The translations under genes were made by a program, and so were the position numbers. Positions 47,429 to 59,400 of a DNA stretch of 64,000 nt are shown in pieces. Under the pieces are notes generated by a model that was given only the letters and a program-made list of their open reading frames with translations, did not search any database and was not told the origin of the DNA. This stretch comes from Zygaena filipendulae (taxonomy: Eukaryota; Arthropoda; Insecta; Lepidoptera; Zygaenidae), in the NCBI GenBank assembly GCA_907165275.2, contig OU015672.1, forward strand, positions 912,501 to 976,500, in the 5' to 3' direction. Positions within the stretch are counted from its first letter, which is position 1; each line of letters begins with the position of its first letter.

Positions 47429-48230
47429 GGGCCCTTATTCACTACTACCTGTCCCGCGCAGTTTCACCCGCGATATCGGAGTTCCCGCGGGAATTCCGGA
47501 TTACAATATAGCCTATGTTACTCAGGGATAACGTAGCTTTCTAATGGTGAAAGTATTTTTGAAATCGGTCCGGTAGTTTTTGAGTTAAATCGTAACAAAA
47601 TACAAACAAAAAATCAAATCTTTCCCCTTTATAATATTAGTGTGGATATAGATGACAATAACACGTCGCGTTAAGATACCGCACCACAAAAATTGTGTTT
47701 CCCACGTTCTCAAAAAAGTTTTACCTGATAAAAAAAAAAACATATTTCCAACGTTTCTTGTGGCGAACAGAATACATTTACAATTACCTACATATTTGTA
47801 ATAATTTGGCACCTGGAACGTTTGGGAATGTGTTTTTGGGAAGCGCGTTAGGGGCAAGTATTGGTTAAAAGGAACGATGTTGATGCTTCAACGTTCATTT
47901 ATTGAGTGAACAAAATATTAGTGAGCGAACTGTAGGTACTTCTATAATGTGTAATACAGATTTAGATCTACCTGCTTATATCATTACTAGCTGTGCCCCG
48001 CGGTGTCACCCGCGTGGGTTTCGGAGTTCCCGCGGGAATTCCGGGATGAAAAATAGATAGTAGCCGATTCTCAGACCTACTGAATATGCATAAAAAAATT
48101 CTTGAGAATCGGTCAAGCCGTTTCGGAGGAGTATGGGAACGAACATTGTGACACGAGAATTTTATATATAAGTATCATTATAGTCATTATAGTACAGCAA
48201 GAAATCTTGTTGGTCATACTGAATAAGGGC
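47429..48230 (+). mobile_element. GGCCCTTATTCAC-family element, copy 2, interrupted by two nested insertions
   Basis: Left end GGGCCCTTATTCACTA, right end CTGAATAAGGGC (inverted). The body is split by CCGCGG-type short elements at about 47444-47648 and 47986-48173. The second is flanked by ATCATTA on both sides, a probable target duplication. Comparison with copy 1 (36-262) defines the ancestral element. Confidence 0.7.
47986..48173 (-). repeat. CCGCGG/CAGCTAGT short interspersed element nested in another element
   Basis: CTAGCTGTGCCCCGCGGTGT to TTTTATATATAAGT, with ATCATTA on both sides. Splits the 47429-48230 element. Confidence 0.78.
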
Positions 48231-48804
48231 ACAGGCTTTTATCGAGCAACGCTGGTGTGACCTTGAAATACGTGCCTTAAAAATAAATCGATACGGAAAG
48301 ATGTAAAATAAGATATTAAACCTTCTGAACATTTTGCGGAATGAAAGTATTGCGCCTAAACGATATTTTTTTATAATACTTCTACAGCAATAAAAAAAAT
48401 GTACATTTTACAATCACCAGTCGTCCTTAGGGATTGTGTGACGGTGAAGCCCCTTAATGAGGTCATTATTAGAGCTGCGAATTGTAGCCTACTTTATTCT
48501 AAACTAGCTGTGCCCCGCGGTGATATCATCAGCTAATTACCAGTGAAATTCCCGTCAAAATTAGACTAACCATTTCGGAGATTCACCCAGGTGAGTTTCG
48601 GAACTCCCGCAGGATCTCTTTATATCAGGAACCTTTGCGGGCGCAGGCAAGACAACCCGCCAAAGTTTCATCACAATCGCAATTGGACCAGTAGTTGAGA
48701 AACGCATTAGGGACAAACACAAATGTTAATTTTTATTTATAAAGAATAAAAGTAAAACGCAGATAATATAAAGGGTGGTGTGTGCAATAGGCATGTTAAG
48801 AGAC

Positions 48805-49280
48805 ACAAAAACACAAAACTAAAAAGCTAAACATAACAAAATACCGATTTAATCCAAAAGACAAAAATACACGTAATATTATTATTGGTCTGTGCTACCA
48901 CTGATCGGTTTGAATTCGGTGACAAGCCCGTTGGTGTCTGCCCACTTGGGTTGCTCTGCTCACGACAAGCTCGTGGCAGGAGTGGACTTAGCCCATCTAC
49001 ACAATATCTACTCCATCCGGGCTAAGATGCGCAAGACAACAAAATTTTATAGAGCCATTTTATCGATTCTCGTCGACATATTGTATGGCTTTGTCGACGA
49101 GAATCGATAAAATGGCTCGATAAAATTTTGTCGTCTTGCGCATCTTAGCCCCCCATATTTGGTTTGTCACCGACTTCAAACCGATCAATGTTAGCAAAAA
49201 CCAATTATAATATTACGTGTATTTTTGTCTTTTGGATTAAATCGGTATTTTGTTATTTTTAGTTTTGTGTTTTTGAAGTC
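48805..49280. repeat. Inverted repeat (125-bp arms) enclosing a palindromic element
   Basis: Left arm 48805-48930 and right arm 49163-49280 share CACAAAACTAAAAA, ACCGATTTAATCCAAAAGAC and ACACGTAATATTAT in opposite orientation. The loop contains the palindrome at 49019-49154. Confidence 0.85.
49019..49154. repeat. Near-perfect 58-bp-arm palindrome
   Basis: GGCTAAGATGCGCAAGAC...GATTCTCGTCGAC pairs with its complement over 58 bp with two mismatches and a loop of about 15-20 bp. Same family as 24668-24803. Confidence 0.92.
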
Positions 49281-49299
49281 GGTTTTAATTTTTTTGTTA

Positions 49300-50345
49300 A
49301 AATTTTGTTTATTTCTTGCTTTTTAGTGGGTTGGTTTGTAATTTATCTAAGTTACAATAGCCTAATGTCAACTGCCAATCACCTTTTACAATATATTGCT
49401 TTTCCCGAAGCAGGGACGTTAATTGTTGAGGAGTTCTCCTGGTACATCACCATCAGTTCCACATCACCATAAACATTGTGACGAGCATAAATTCTTGACA
49501 AACTGTCGACACATACCTATATTTCCCCTCCGTATCAGGGACTAAATTAAAGACTTCAAATTAATGAGATACAAAAACGACTGAAAGCATAACCGAAATT
49601 TCAACTTTGTGGAAAGTGTAATACCACCAAAAACATTCTGTAAAAAACTAGTCAAGTCTCGATGGAGCTGCTTATTTATCTCTAAAAAGTAATGAAATCT
49701 AGACAAAGTCGTGCCAAGTCTTAAGGTTCCTTACTGCGATTTCTTTATTATTATAGTTAATGTTGTGTGACTTGGCCGTTGAAGGGTAGGTACACAAGGA
49801 GCTGAGACCAGCTGTGGGTTCTTCATCAGATACCTTAGACGTTCGATTTTTGACATCAAATGAAGCGGCCCACCAAGTTGAATATTTTTTGTAAAGGCGG
49901 TATATCGATCTCTAATAGTTTGGTTGGACTCTTGTGTTTTCTAATCAGGGTCAACAGGTACTCCAGATCTTCGATTATCTTAGTTTTTATGGTTTTCCCT
50001 TTATGTGGCCATTAAACCCCTAACTCTGTACCAAATTTCAGCTCTCTGAGTTTATGGGAAGTACTAGTTCTATTCTGATGATTATGAGTGGTGAGTGTCA
50101 TAAATGCGAAACTTTGCTTTCGCTTACAGAACTAAATGACCTACAGACTTGAAATTTAGGATTTTAAGTATATAATTATAGCTTACTGGATGACGAAATT
50201 TTCTGCGTTCTGGTCTTATCCAGAGGTTCTCAAATAGGGGCCTGAAAATGCGGCAAAATGGTTCCAGTAAAGGATGGTACGGCAGTGTTTGCTTCGCGCT
50301 CGACTTGGCGGGGGCACTGCCGTGCCCCCCGATCTTAGTACAAAT
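49300..50345. mobile_element. Unclassified lepidopteran-type repeat with terminal hairpin
   Basis: The minus strand carries a short open stretch (YARHNVYGDVELMVMYQENS and onward to CKR, stop) at about 49370-49500. Near the right end a GC hairpin, GGGGGCAC-TGCC-GTGCCCCC, lies at 50310-50329. Surroundings look like transposon non-coding sequence. A Helitron-like element is possible but I do not see a convincing CTRR end. Confidence 0.4.
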
Positions 50346-50820
50346 AGAAGGCTATCAATAATAACGGTTCATCTCTTTTATATTTTAGTATAATATCATT
50401 GCAAGTAAGTAAATAAATTTAAGATATTGCTAAAAGTATTAATATCAATAAATGGTTTCGCTGAGAATTGTTACAATGTTTTTTTTTTTACGTATAAAAA
50501 ATTTCCCTACAAATTAGGTGGGTACTTTACTATTCATTTGGTGCAAATCTCAGAGTTATTCTTCTGAGGTGCAAATTCGATTACCTTGTTTGAAGTGTTG
50601 GATGCACTATAAATTAAATTTTCTCAGTGCAACTGCAAAGTACACTAACGTGCAAAATACATTGGCGTTAAAAATACACTAAATTAAGTGCATAATACAC
50701 GCTACACTCGTGTGCCAATTCAGATTAGAACCATATAATTAGTGTAAGACGGTGTATATTAGGTGTATTGTTTTCTGAACGTGAAATTTCGCTTCAACTC
50801 TCTCTGTGATTGAAGTCTTC

Positions 50821-53800
50821 TTAGTACCCATGTTTGCCCAACGTCTGTTCTACTTCCTTGACATATTTCTCAGATACTTTCTGGTCTCTCATCATATTGA
50901 CCTGCAAACCAAGCGCTAAGTAGGTATGTATGTACGTGTCTATACTATTAGTCCGGCAGCCCACGCCTTGTTTTTTCAGTGACTAATAACAGGCTGAAAC
51001 TTCGTAAGTAGGTTGGTAGAGTTCGAGGAGACGCCCAAGCTTTTCCCCTGAGAAAATTATCGAAACGGGTAGCCAATGAAGTGAGTAGGGAAAAACATTA
51101 CGATTTGATGGGGTATCGAAATTGTCTGAGTATTTTTATCGAAATGTTAAAATAATTGGATAATAAACCCGGAAAAATAATTGTCCTCTAAAATGGTTGG
51201 TTTGCTGGAGAGTCCTCCATTCCGAATATGTAGGTACAAATAACGAAGTCATAAAAAATATTAATAATAACCGGCTGAATTTTTATATGCAGCTTTGTAA
51301 ATATTTGTACCAGCTTAGTAAATGAAATGGTCAGGTAGTCCTACAAATGTAGTGGCGCGTTTTCCCAGTCCTACGCTTGGAAATTATCGATTCCACGGCA
51401 CACATTTATCTACACGTTTCGATAATTTTCTCAGAGGAAAAGCTTAGGCGTTTCGTCGAACTGTAGCTACTCACGAAGTTTCAGCTTGTTATTAGTCACT
51501 GAGAAAACAAGGCGTGGGCTGCCGGGCTATATTATGAAAAATAGATTTATTGTATGTTAAATGTTAAAACTATAATACTTAACCGATTTTAAAAACAGGT
51601 AATAATTTAAGATTTTCCGCCCTTTAGTTTTCAACGTCCATACCTTTTGCTTGATGACCTTCCTCTCGTATTTGTCCTGCTGCTCCTGCTCCATGCGCAG
51701 GGCCACGCCCTCATTGTGGATCTTCTCGCGGAGTTCAGCCCTAAAATGACAAAGAGATTTTGTTATTTAGAATCTACCTATCTAAGTAAAAGTCAGTAAA
51801 AAATCAATTTTTCTATTTCAACTGCCCACCGGCCACCATTAGGTACCTACTGCAGGCGGACAAATGACAACTGGCCACCCTGAACTATTTACCTGGCGCG
51901 TTCCTTGTTGTTGATCTGCTTCATGATCTCTTGGCGGTGCTGTTCGATGCGAGCCTTGCGTTTGTCTTCCAACTGTGGAAATTACAGGAAAAAAAAAATA
52001 GACTTATACAACTTTTTTTTTACGCCTCTTGGAACGTTTGGTCTTGAATTTAATCTTGCTATTTACCACGACAGGTTTTCAAACAGTTGGAATGGATCGG
52101 AGCATGGTAATTTAAAAATGAGTGCCTGTTACAACTCGTTTGTGGTCATTCATTCATTATATAAATATGTAGCTATATCTAACAACAGTCATACCTCCTT
52201 CTCTTTGCGCAAGAACTCCTCGTTCTGGCGCGCCGCGTTGTTGAAGCTCTGCTCATCCTTGGCTATCTCGCGCGCGATCAGGCGGTAAATGTCGTTGATC
52301 TGCAAACATACCATGAAATTGATTTTATTTCCATCTATCCTCTTTTATTTGTCCTTCTTTCGACGCTGTCCCAAACTAAGGAACACTAACTGACAGTTAT
52401 TACTACACTAGGTGGTTGGTGTCTCCGCACGTCCCGCCAAGACGTAGCGGCGAGCCTAGAGGCGATAGCGTTGGTGAGTGTGTGGTGTCTTTGCTGTGTG
52501 TGCGTCGGACAATATCAACTTGAATGTGTCTCCCCCGACGTTAACCCTACATCACACGTGCAGGGGCACATGTGCACACAAGCCGCCCGACCGCAGCAGT
52601 AGTTGGGTGTTCAATCGGTTCGAGTTTTCACGCCGCGCAATCTTCGTAGTTCGTACACCTCTCGTGTATCTGGTATAAGCTTGTATTATAAATATGTCAC
52701 TCCATATTCTGGATCTAAAAGAAGTGGATCCTCTCTGACTCCCCCTTCTTCATCCCTTCACTCTCGTCTCACCTGTTGCACTCTGGCCTCGTGCAGATCC
52801 TTCATCTCCTTATTTCTCTTAACAGCCGCGTCCCGCTCCTTCCGACGGTACTCCCGTTCTACGTCCTCCTGGATCTTTAGGTTGCGGATCCTCTCCAACT
52901 CCTCTTTGAGCTCTTGTTCTGCCTGTGACGGAATCGAAAATGTTTAAATGGACCCTCCTAAAAAAATTTGCTAGGACAAAAATACATCGTAACAACTATA
53001 TGATACTTGCCTTCTGAGCCTTTGCGATATGGTCGATGCCTTTTTGCTTGGCAGCTTTGACGGCTTCCGCATCGGCCCTCGCCTTGGCCTCTCGTTCTTG
53101 TTTCTTCTTCAGGAAGTTGGCGATGCGCAAGTTCATGATGCGCTCTTCTTCGTTCTGCAGCTGTTTGTAATAGAGTATCTCGGCATTTCCTGCGAAATTC
53201 GGAAAGTTATGGTCAATAGTCGGTAGTTACAGTTGGAAATATTTCGGCAAATCGTGTTTTAGAAAAAGGCAAAAAATACGTACCTACTTCAGAGATGATC
53301 AACATCGTTATCTATGGTACCTACTTTAATTGATATATTCACCCTGGTCAAGCATCTCCTTTAGTTTTATCTGCTTGGCATGTTTTTCTTTGAGTTTCAA
53401 CGCCTCGTCTTTCTGCATCGCTATGTTGGCTTGGTTCATACGGATGCTTTCCTCCTCGATGCGTTCAGCTTCCATAATCTGATCGTACAAATTCTAGAAT
53501 TAATAACTGAATCCCAACTAACGGCAAAAATAGTGCTGAATGATCGAGAAACCCCGTGTAATTGGACAGCGCGAGGATGAAGAAGAAAATAATTATTGAC
53601 CGTTGCTTAGTTTATTAACAAGCACTGGTTTTGCCAATTCGAAATATCTTAACAAAACATTAGCCTTGTTTGCCGATAGTTACCTAAGTACCTACTTACA
53701 GTAAATTTTTTAAAAGGATTGTTTTACACGAATTAAATCAGTCTGTTTTATTCTTTTTCATTTCTAACAATTATTCAAAGAAAAATCTCACCTTAGCAGT

Positions 53801-55884
53801 TTCGTGAGCTTTGATCTGCTCCTTCAAAGCAACTAAATTCTGAAGTCTGAGGTTATGCCTCCGGTCTTCTTCTCTCTCCGCCCGCGTCACTGCCTCTTGG
53901 CGGTTCTCCTCCATTATCGAGTCCAACCTACCGATACCTTGGTCAGTTTCTAAGTTTTTCAACTTTTATCAGAAGATAAGATTTTTTAAATGGGGTAATG
54001 TTTTTCAAAGTTTTGGTTAATACGAAGAAAGGTTATCGATATTGTACATAGACCTCGTTTCTACAATGTTCTGTAGACTTTAACTTCCTAGATCACAAGA
54101 CGTGACAAAGTAAACCTAATATTCGAGTATGGAAACTACCTTCGTTCTTCTTCATCCAATTCCTTCTTGATGAGTTCCTTTTCGACGATCTGAGCGTCTC
54201 GGATGGCGTGGCACTTGGACGCGAGGATGATGCGGTTACAGAGCCTTGGACCCTGCATGTTGTCGGCGCGCAGCACTGTGAGGAAAGAACTTGTTTTAAA
54301 ATATCTATGACTTTTCTTCGGCCCAACCATACGTAGATTATATTGGATGAACGGACGTCCACATCACACTAAATGGTCGTGGCCTCTGTTGAAGAAATTT
54401 TGCCTTTGTCATTTTTGGAGATTGGCTTCCGTCTGGCACCTTTGTGGCCCTTTATGCTGACTTAAACTACCCCATCCCAAACGTAATGATGTTGAATTCA
54501 GATAAAGGTTGTGACCGTAAAAATAACACTACTCTCTCTTCTTCTGCCACCTATTTTGGCCCTTTAAACTGACTTAATCCATTCTCATCAGAAAATGTAC
54601 TCAAACGGTGGCCGTATAAGCTAACCATTCCTATCCGAAATTGTTCTAATGCTGAATTCAGATGGGGGTCACGACCGTAAAAGTATCATACTCTCAGATC
54701 TGGACAGCGTGTGTGCAGCCTGGTCCGGTCCTTCTAACTCGGCGTCGTGATCGCCAGACGCGGCTTCAGCTCCGGGCTGAGGCAGCAGCTTGTCCTTCAA
54801 CATCTGCTTCCTGGCTTCGGACTCCTTAGCCGCCTTCTGAATAGCTGCTTCCTGATCATGCATCGCTTGGAGACGCTCCTCTTGAGATACTATCTGTCAT
54901 TAAGGGGATGACTGTGTAGGTAAATAAGTCAAAAGAGACCCATTTAGTCCAATCAAATTTGTGGTTTAATGACTTCACTGTCTATGATTTCATGCAATTT
55001 TTTCGAGTTTAAATTTCAAATTTAACGACAATAACATCGAAATGAAATTGGATGGTATTAATTGTGAATTTGAGATACCTATATCATCTACTACATATCA
55101 AGGGCCGAGGTCGGCCAAGGTGGGTATTGGGTACCCTTAGAGTTACTTTTTCCCACAAGTTTTTGGAACTATGTTTTTGTTGCGCTCGACTTTTGATACG
55201 CGCGGTAGACATACAAAAAGCCTAACACAAGCCGTCCGTTAAAAGTCCGAAAAAAAAAACATGTCCGATTAAAGCCGGACACCTGGCAACCCTTATCGCA
55301 GGGACAGCTACTTATAATAAATAGAAACTATAGCTTACTCGAGCTTGTTTCTTCAGCCTATCAAACTCATTCTTGTGCATCACGGCCGGGTAGAAGTTAG
55401 GTTCTGTCTTGGGTACGATCAGAGGCCTCCATCCCCCTATTTGGGGCACGAGGATAACCTCTTTCTTAGGCACTTCACATTTGTGAATGAGACGTTTTGT
55501 GATCGGGAATTTCAGCCGGCATTGCGATGGTCTGAAAATCAAGCTTTCGTTTCGTTTTATCTTTTTTTTTCAGGCAATGAAAAATGAGTGGTACTGCTTT
55601 TGTACTTAACAACAGATGGCGTTACGAGCGAAGCTCGGTCACCCAGATATTTATAAATAATTAATTTAGGTCTGCATATAAATGCAAAACATGTAATATT
55701 ATACCTGCTTGATTCTTGTAATACGATTGACTTGCATCATACATTATTCATACCTAATTACCTACATGAACCTATTAAACTGGACCGATCTTTACCTGTG
55801 CAGTTGGTAGCATCCTGATTCTTTTCCTTTCCGCACATTATGATAGGGAATTCCCTCATGATAATCTTTGAATACTTTTGGCAT
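50821..55884 (-). CDS. CFAP45: Cilia- and flagella-associated protein 45 (CFAP45/CCDC19/NESG1)
   Basis: Axonemal microtubule-inner protein of motile cilia and flagella (family knowledge); in insects motile axonemes are mainly those of sperm. Twelve exons in transcript order: 55884-55796, 55531-55339, 54893-54692, 54275-54140, 53927-53792, 53493-53343, 53189-53011, 52922-52773, 52299-52195, 51972-51893, 51740-51644, 50901-50821. Phases match throughout and sum to 532 residues (human about 551). Nearly the whole chain is charged coiled coil rich in Glu, Lys and Arg. The diagnostic block SKCHAIRDAQIVEKELIKKE (exon 4) is strongly CFAP45-like, as are the N-terminal GGWRPLIVPKTEP with FDRLKK and the C-terminal SEKYVKEVE. 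Intron 7 starts with GC, not GT. The start ATG is the first in the exon and gives a compact N-terminus. Divergent with SLC25A26; an X-box-like palindrome lies just upstream. The closest alternative would be another CFAP/trichoplein-type coiled-coil protein. Confidence 0.9.
50951..51527. repeat. MITE with about 125-bp TIRs in the CFAP45 last intron
   Basis: GTCCGGCAGCCCACGCCTTG...TCAGTGACTAATAACAGGC is mirrored by GCTTGTTATTAGTCACTGAG...CAAGGCGTGGGCTGCCGG. Subterminal GAAAATTATCGAAACG is also inverted. No coding capacity; nearly fills intron 11 of CFAP45. Confidence 0.9.
52923..53010 (-). other. GC-AG intron 7 of CFAP45
   Basis: Exon 7 ends AAG and the intron begins GCAAGT, then ends CACAG before GCA GAA. 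The rest of the donor matches consensus perfectly (AAG|GCAAGT), the usual context of functional GC donors. No alternative GT keeps the frame at this point. Confidence 0.85.
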
Positions 55885-55936
55885 GATTGATTAAATATTA
55901 AACATAAATTTCTAACTAAATATTAGGAAATTTTAC

Positions 55937-55949
55937 GTTGCTCGGCAAC
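55937..55949. promoter_or_regulatory. RFX X-box-like palindrome
   Basis: GTTGC-TCG-GCAAC is a perfect inverted repeat 53 bp upstream of the CFAP45 ATG. It fits the RFX X-box (GTNRCC, 0-3 spacer, RGYAAC) with one mismatch. RFX factors drive ciliary genes, so the site fits CFAP45. It lies in the spacer shared with SLC25A26. Binding is inferred. Confidence 0.55.
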
Positions 55950-56431
55950 CCAACAATATTATTTTTACGAAAAAAAAATCAATACCTACATCTAGTTACC
56001 AGTCTATTACATTATTATAGTTTTAAAATGAAATTTTCAACATAAATTATAGATTAATTATAATATCTTTATTCATAAAAATAATATGTCATGTATTTAA
56101 TTTAAAATGAAGGTTCCTCTTCGACATCCAGAACTTTGCTTTGGTGTAAAATAAAAAAAACAATTCTGTGGATCCGTGACCTCATTATTCGTCATCTGTG
56201 GATTGATGGCGGGGATTTTCGTGATTTCGAAATTATTGCGATCGATGTACGTACGTAGGTACCTTTTTACTGAATTTTCGCAAAAAAGCATATTATTTTA
56301 AATAGAAGGGATAGATTTTTTACCTACCAAATATGAAAAAAAAATTAAATTACATTTCCTAAATGTGCTAATAATACTGTCATGTAAATATTATATAAGT
56401 TTTGTACGATTACTTTTATTTGAAGAAAACA

Positions 56432-59400
56432 ATGGATAAGCCAAAGTCTCTAAAATCTATTTATTTGCCCCCTTTATTGGTAAGTTCTTCTAAAGCACTA
56501 TGTCTTATAAATAAAGTTTGAAATTATTTTAGTTGAGTATTAGGTATAACCTCAAAACATTTTTCAGGCTGGTGCAGTGGCAGGCATTTCAGTAGATGTA
56601 GCTTTATACCCTCTTGACACATTAAAAACTCGTTTGCAGAGCGAAAAAGGTTTTTACAAAGCTGGCGGCTTCAGGGGGGTGTATAGAGGTATGTTTACTT
56701 TTTATCCAACTGGCTGTCCCCTGCGGTAATTCCAGGATAAACTATAAATATAAAACCTTCCTCATTAATCACTCTATTTATTGGTGATAACTGCATGAAA
56801 ATCCGTTCAGCAGTTTTTGAGGATATCGCGAACAGACAGCGGAAGCGACTTATTTTATACTATGTAAAGACTACAGCGATGGCAGAGATTTACTCAAGTT
56901 TATCAATTCAATTGTGGGTGCTGTCTACTGTAAACTGTAATTTTATTGACGTCAAAAAGAGCCACATTATGGGCCTAATTTGAATTAATTTAATTTGACT
57001 ATTGAATTAAATTCAAGTAGCTTCTTGTAATTTTTGGACAAAACCATATTATCTTCACTTTGCTAAGGCAAAATACGTCGACCATAATGTAGTGAGTTGA
57101 CACATACACATTGTCCTGAAAACTATCTCTGTGTGCCTGCGGGAGCCCTCTGTTCCCTGTTCTCTGAGATGTAGGAAAACATATCATTGAGCAAAGAATC
57201 ACTCTGACATACCCCATAATGCTGTTTTGATAAAGTATGCTACTGCTATACATAACAGCAAATTAATAGTAAGTAAAGACATTAACTTTCAACTTTTGAA
57301 GCTGAAATTAAATTTTAATTATTGAAGCTGAAATTGTATGTCTCGAGATCTTTGAAATAAACAGATCATTACAGCCAAAAGGTATAGAAATAAAATACAT
57401 AAAAAGTTAGAAGTTTTGGAATCTAACTGATAGCAACTATAAAGCCTGTCTTTAATTTGACTTGAGTGCCAGTAGCTGCTCAGCCCCTTGGCCAAGTTGA
57501 AAATCTGTGATCTTAAAATTGTTCAATCAAAAGTTCAATTTTTCATAACCATGTGACATGACTATACATTCCTTTTTTTTCTATAAAGATTATAGATTGG
57601 CTCAACTCAACTCAACTTGGCTAACGGGGCAGACATGGAAATGTTCAATGCTATTGTTTTCATCACATTCCAGGTTTGCTAACAGTAGCGACTGGCTCCA
57701 TGCCTACCACGGCACTATTCTTTGTGTCATATGAGACTGCTAAGAAAACGCTTCAGCCACACGTGCCAACTCAGTACTCTCCACTGGTCCATATGTTAGC
57801 TGCAAGCATCGGTGAAGTGGTAAACTTAAGAACCAATCTACTCTACAAATAAAGTTTCTTTTGCTGCTATGCTGTAAAAGCACAGATAATATAATACTAT
57901 ACTGGTAAAAGTGAAGACAAAAGAGACAAAAGCTAGAACGCAAGCTCCTATTTATATTATTTGTTGGTGTATCATATTTATATTATTTGTTGGATGTATG
58001 AGAACATAACAAAAAATTTCTCATTCAACAGTTAGCATGTGCGATTCGTGTGCCAACGGAAATAGCGAAGCAACGTAAACAGACATATGTGGGCACAAAG
58101 AAGAGGTCCAGTGTGTCAATACTCATTGAGGTATGATGGTTGGATAGGTATATTCGTTTCAATGGTCAGCATAATTAGCTCTCAATGTCCGCATATTGCA
58201 TAGGCACAAGGCTGATTGGTGAACTACACAGTTTACACGCAATTTCGAACAGCTTCCTCATGATATTTTTCCTATACGTAAAATCTGTGGTAATCTGTTT
58301 TGACAGCATCCATCTAGTGGTTTGTGAATCTCACGAGTTTGATTTTCGACTCAGGGTAAATCTGAGTGTTTGATATTATCTATTACCATAGTACGCATTT
58401 ACAAAACAGCATATAATATATCTATCTATACATATAAAATGCTTTGTCCTGATCCTGAATGACTGACCGACGGGTCAACGTACAGCCTAAACCGCTGATC
58501 ATAAAGACTTGAAACTTAGAGGTTGTGTTCTTTGTATGATGTAGGCATCCGATAAGAGAGGATTTTTTCAAAATTCAATCCATAAGAGGATGAAAATCGG
58601 TTTCAAAGTTTGTATGAAACATCTCCGAAGCGGTTAGACGCATTTTGACAGGACTTTCACTGCTAATTAGCTGATAGTTATTAGATATTTTAGAGTTACT
58701 ACGGGAATTCCGAAACTCACGTGGGTAAAACCGAGGGGCACAGCTAGTGTTTTACATAAATTGTGTGGTCAGTGGTACCCATCCATAGCACAGTCTCTGG
58801 TTAGTTCAAGTAGCGCTGTATGATAATGCCCATGCATCGTCTATTTGTACTGGTGATGAAACATAGACATTGTGCTGAGTGTGGCGCTCTATGGTCATAA
58901 CTCGTAAAGAACCGCTCAAAGAGTAAAGTAATAATGGAACCACTCTTCTGCCAGGCGTACAAAGCGGAGGGCGTGCGCAAGGGGCTGTACCGAGGCTTCC
59001 TGTCCACGGTGGCTCGGGATCTGCCCTTCAGCTTCATAGAGATGCCCGTCTGGGAGCTGCTCAAATCCACAGTGAGGCGACACCGCGACGGAGAGATCAC
59101 AAGCTTGCAGGTACAACCCTATATCGATCAGTATATTTTCGGAAGCTCCTTCCAAAACCTTGGAACTTATCAGAAATAGTGTTTTATGATAAGCGGATTC
59201 AAAATTATAATTAGTCCATCAGTTAGAAAATAAAAAAACAATAGACACGTATTTTTTTATTTTTCAAATTAATGAAAATATACAGAGATAAAGCGCATTA
59301 CTTTGTTTTGCTTTGTGGGAATACACATACAAACTTTGTTCTCCTTTGTGGGAAAGAGACCAACTTTGTTTATCTTCGGGGGCAATAAGTGACCGACGTG

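Noticed and set aside
52360..52760. Open forward stretch in CFAP45 intron 8 (FTPRNLRSSYTSR)
   Set aside because: Interrupted by a stop and unlike a host exon; probably a transposon relic, but no family could be named.
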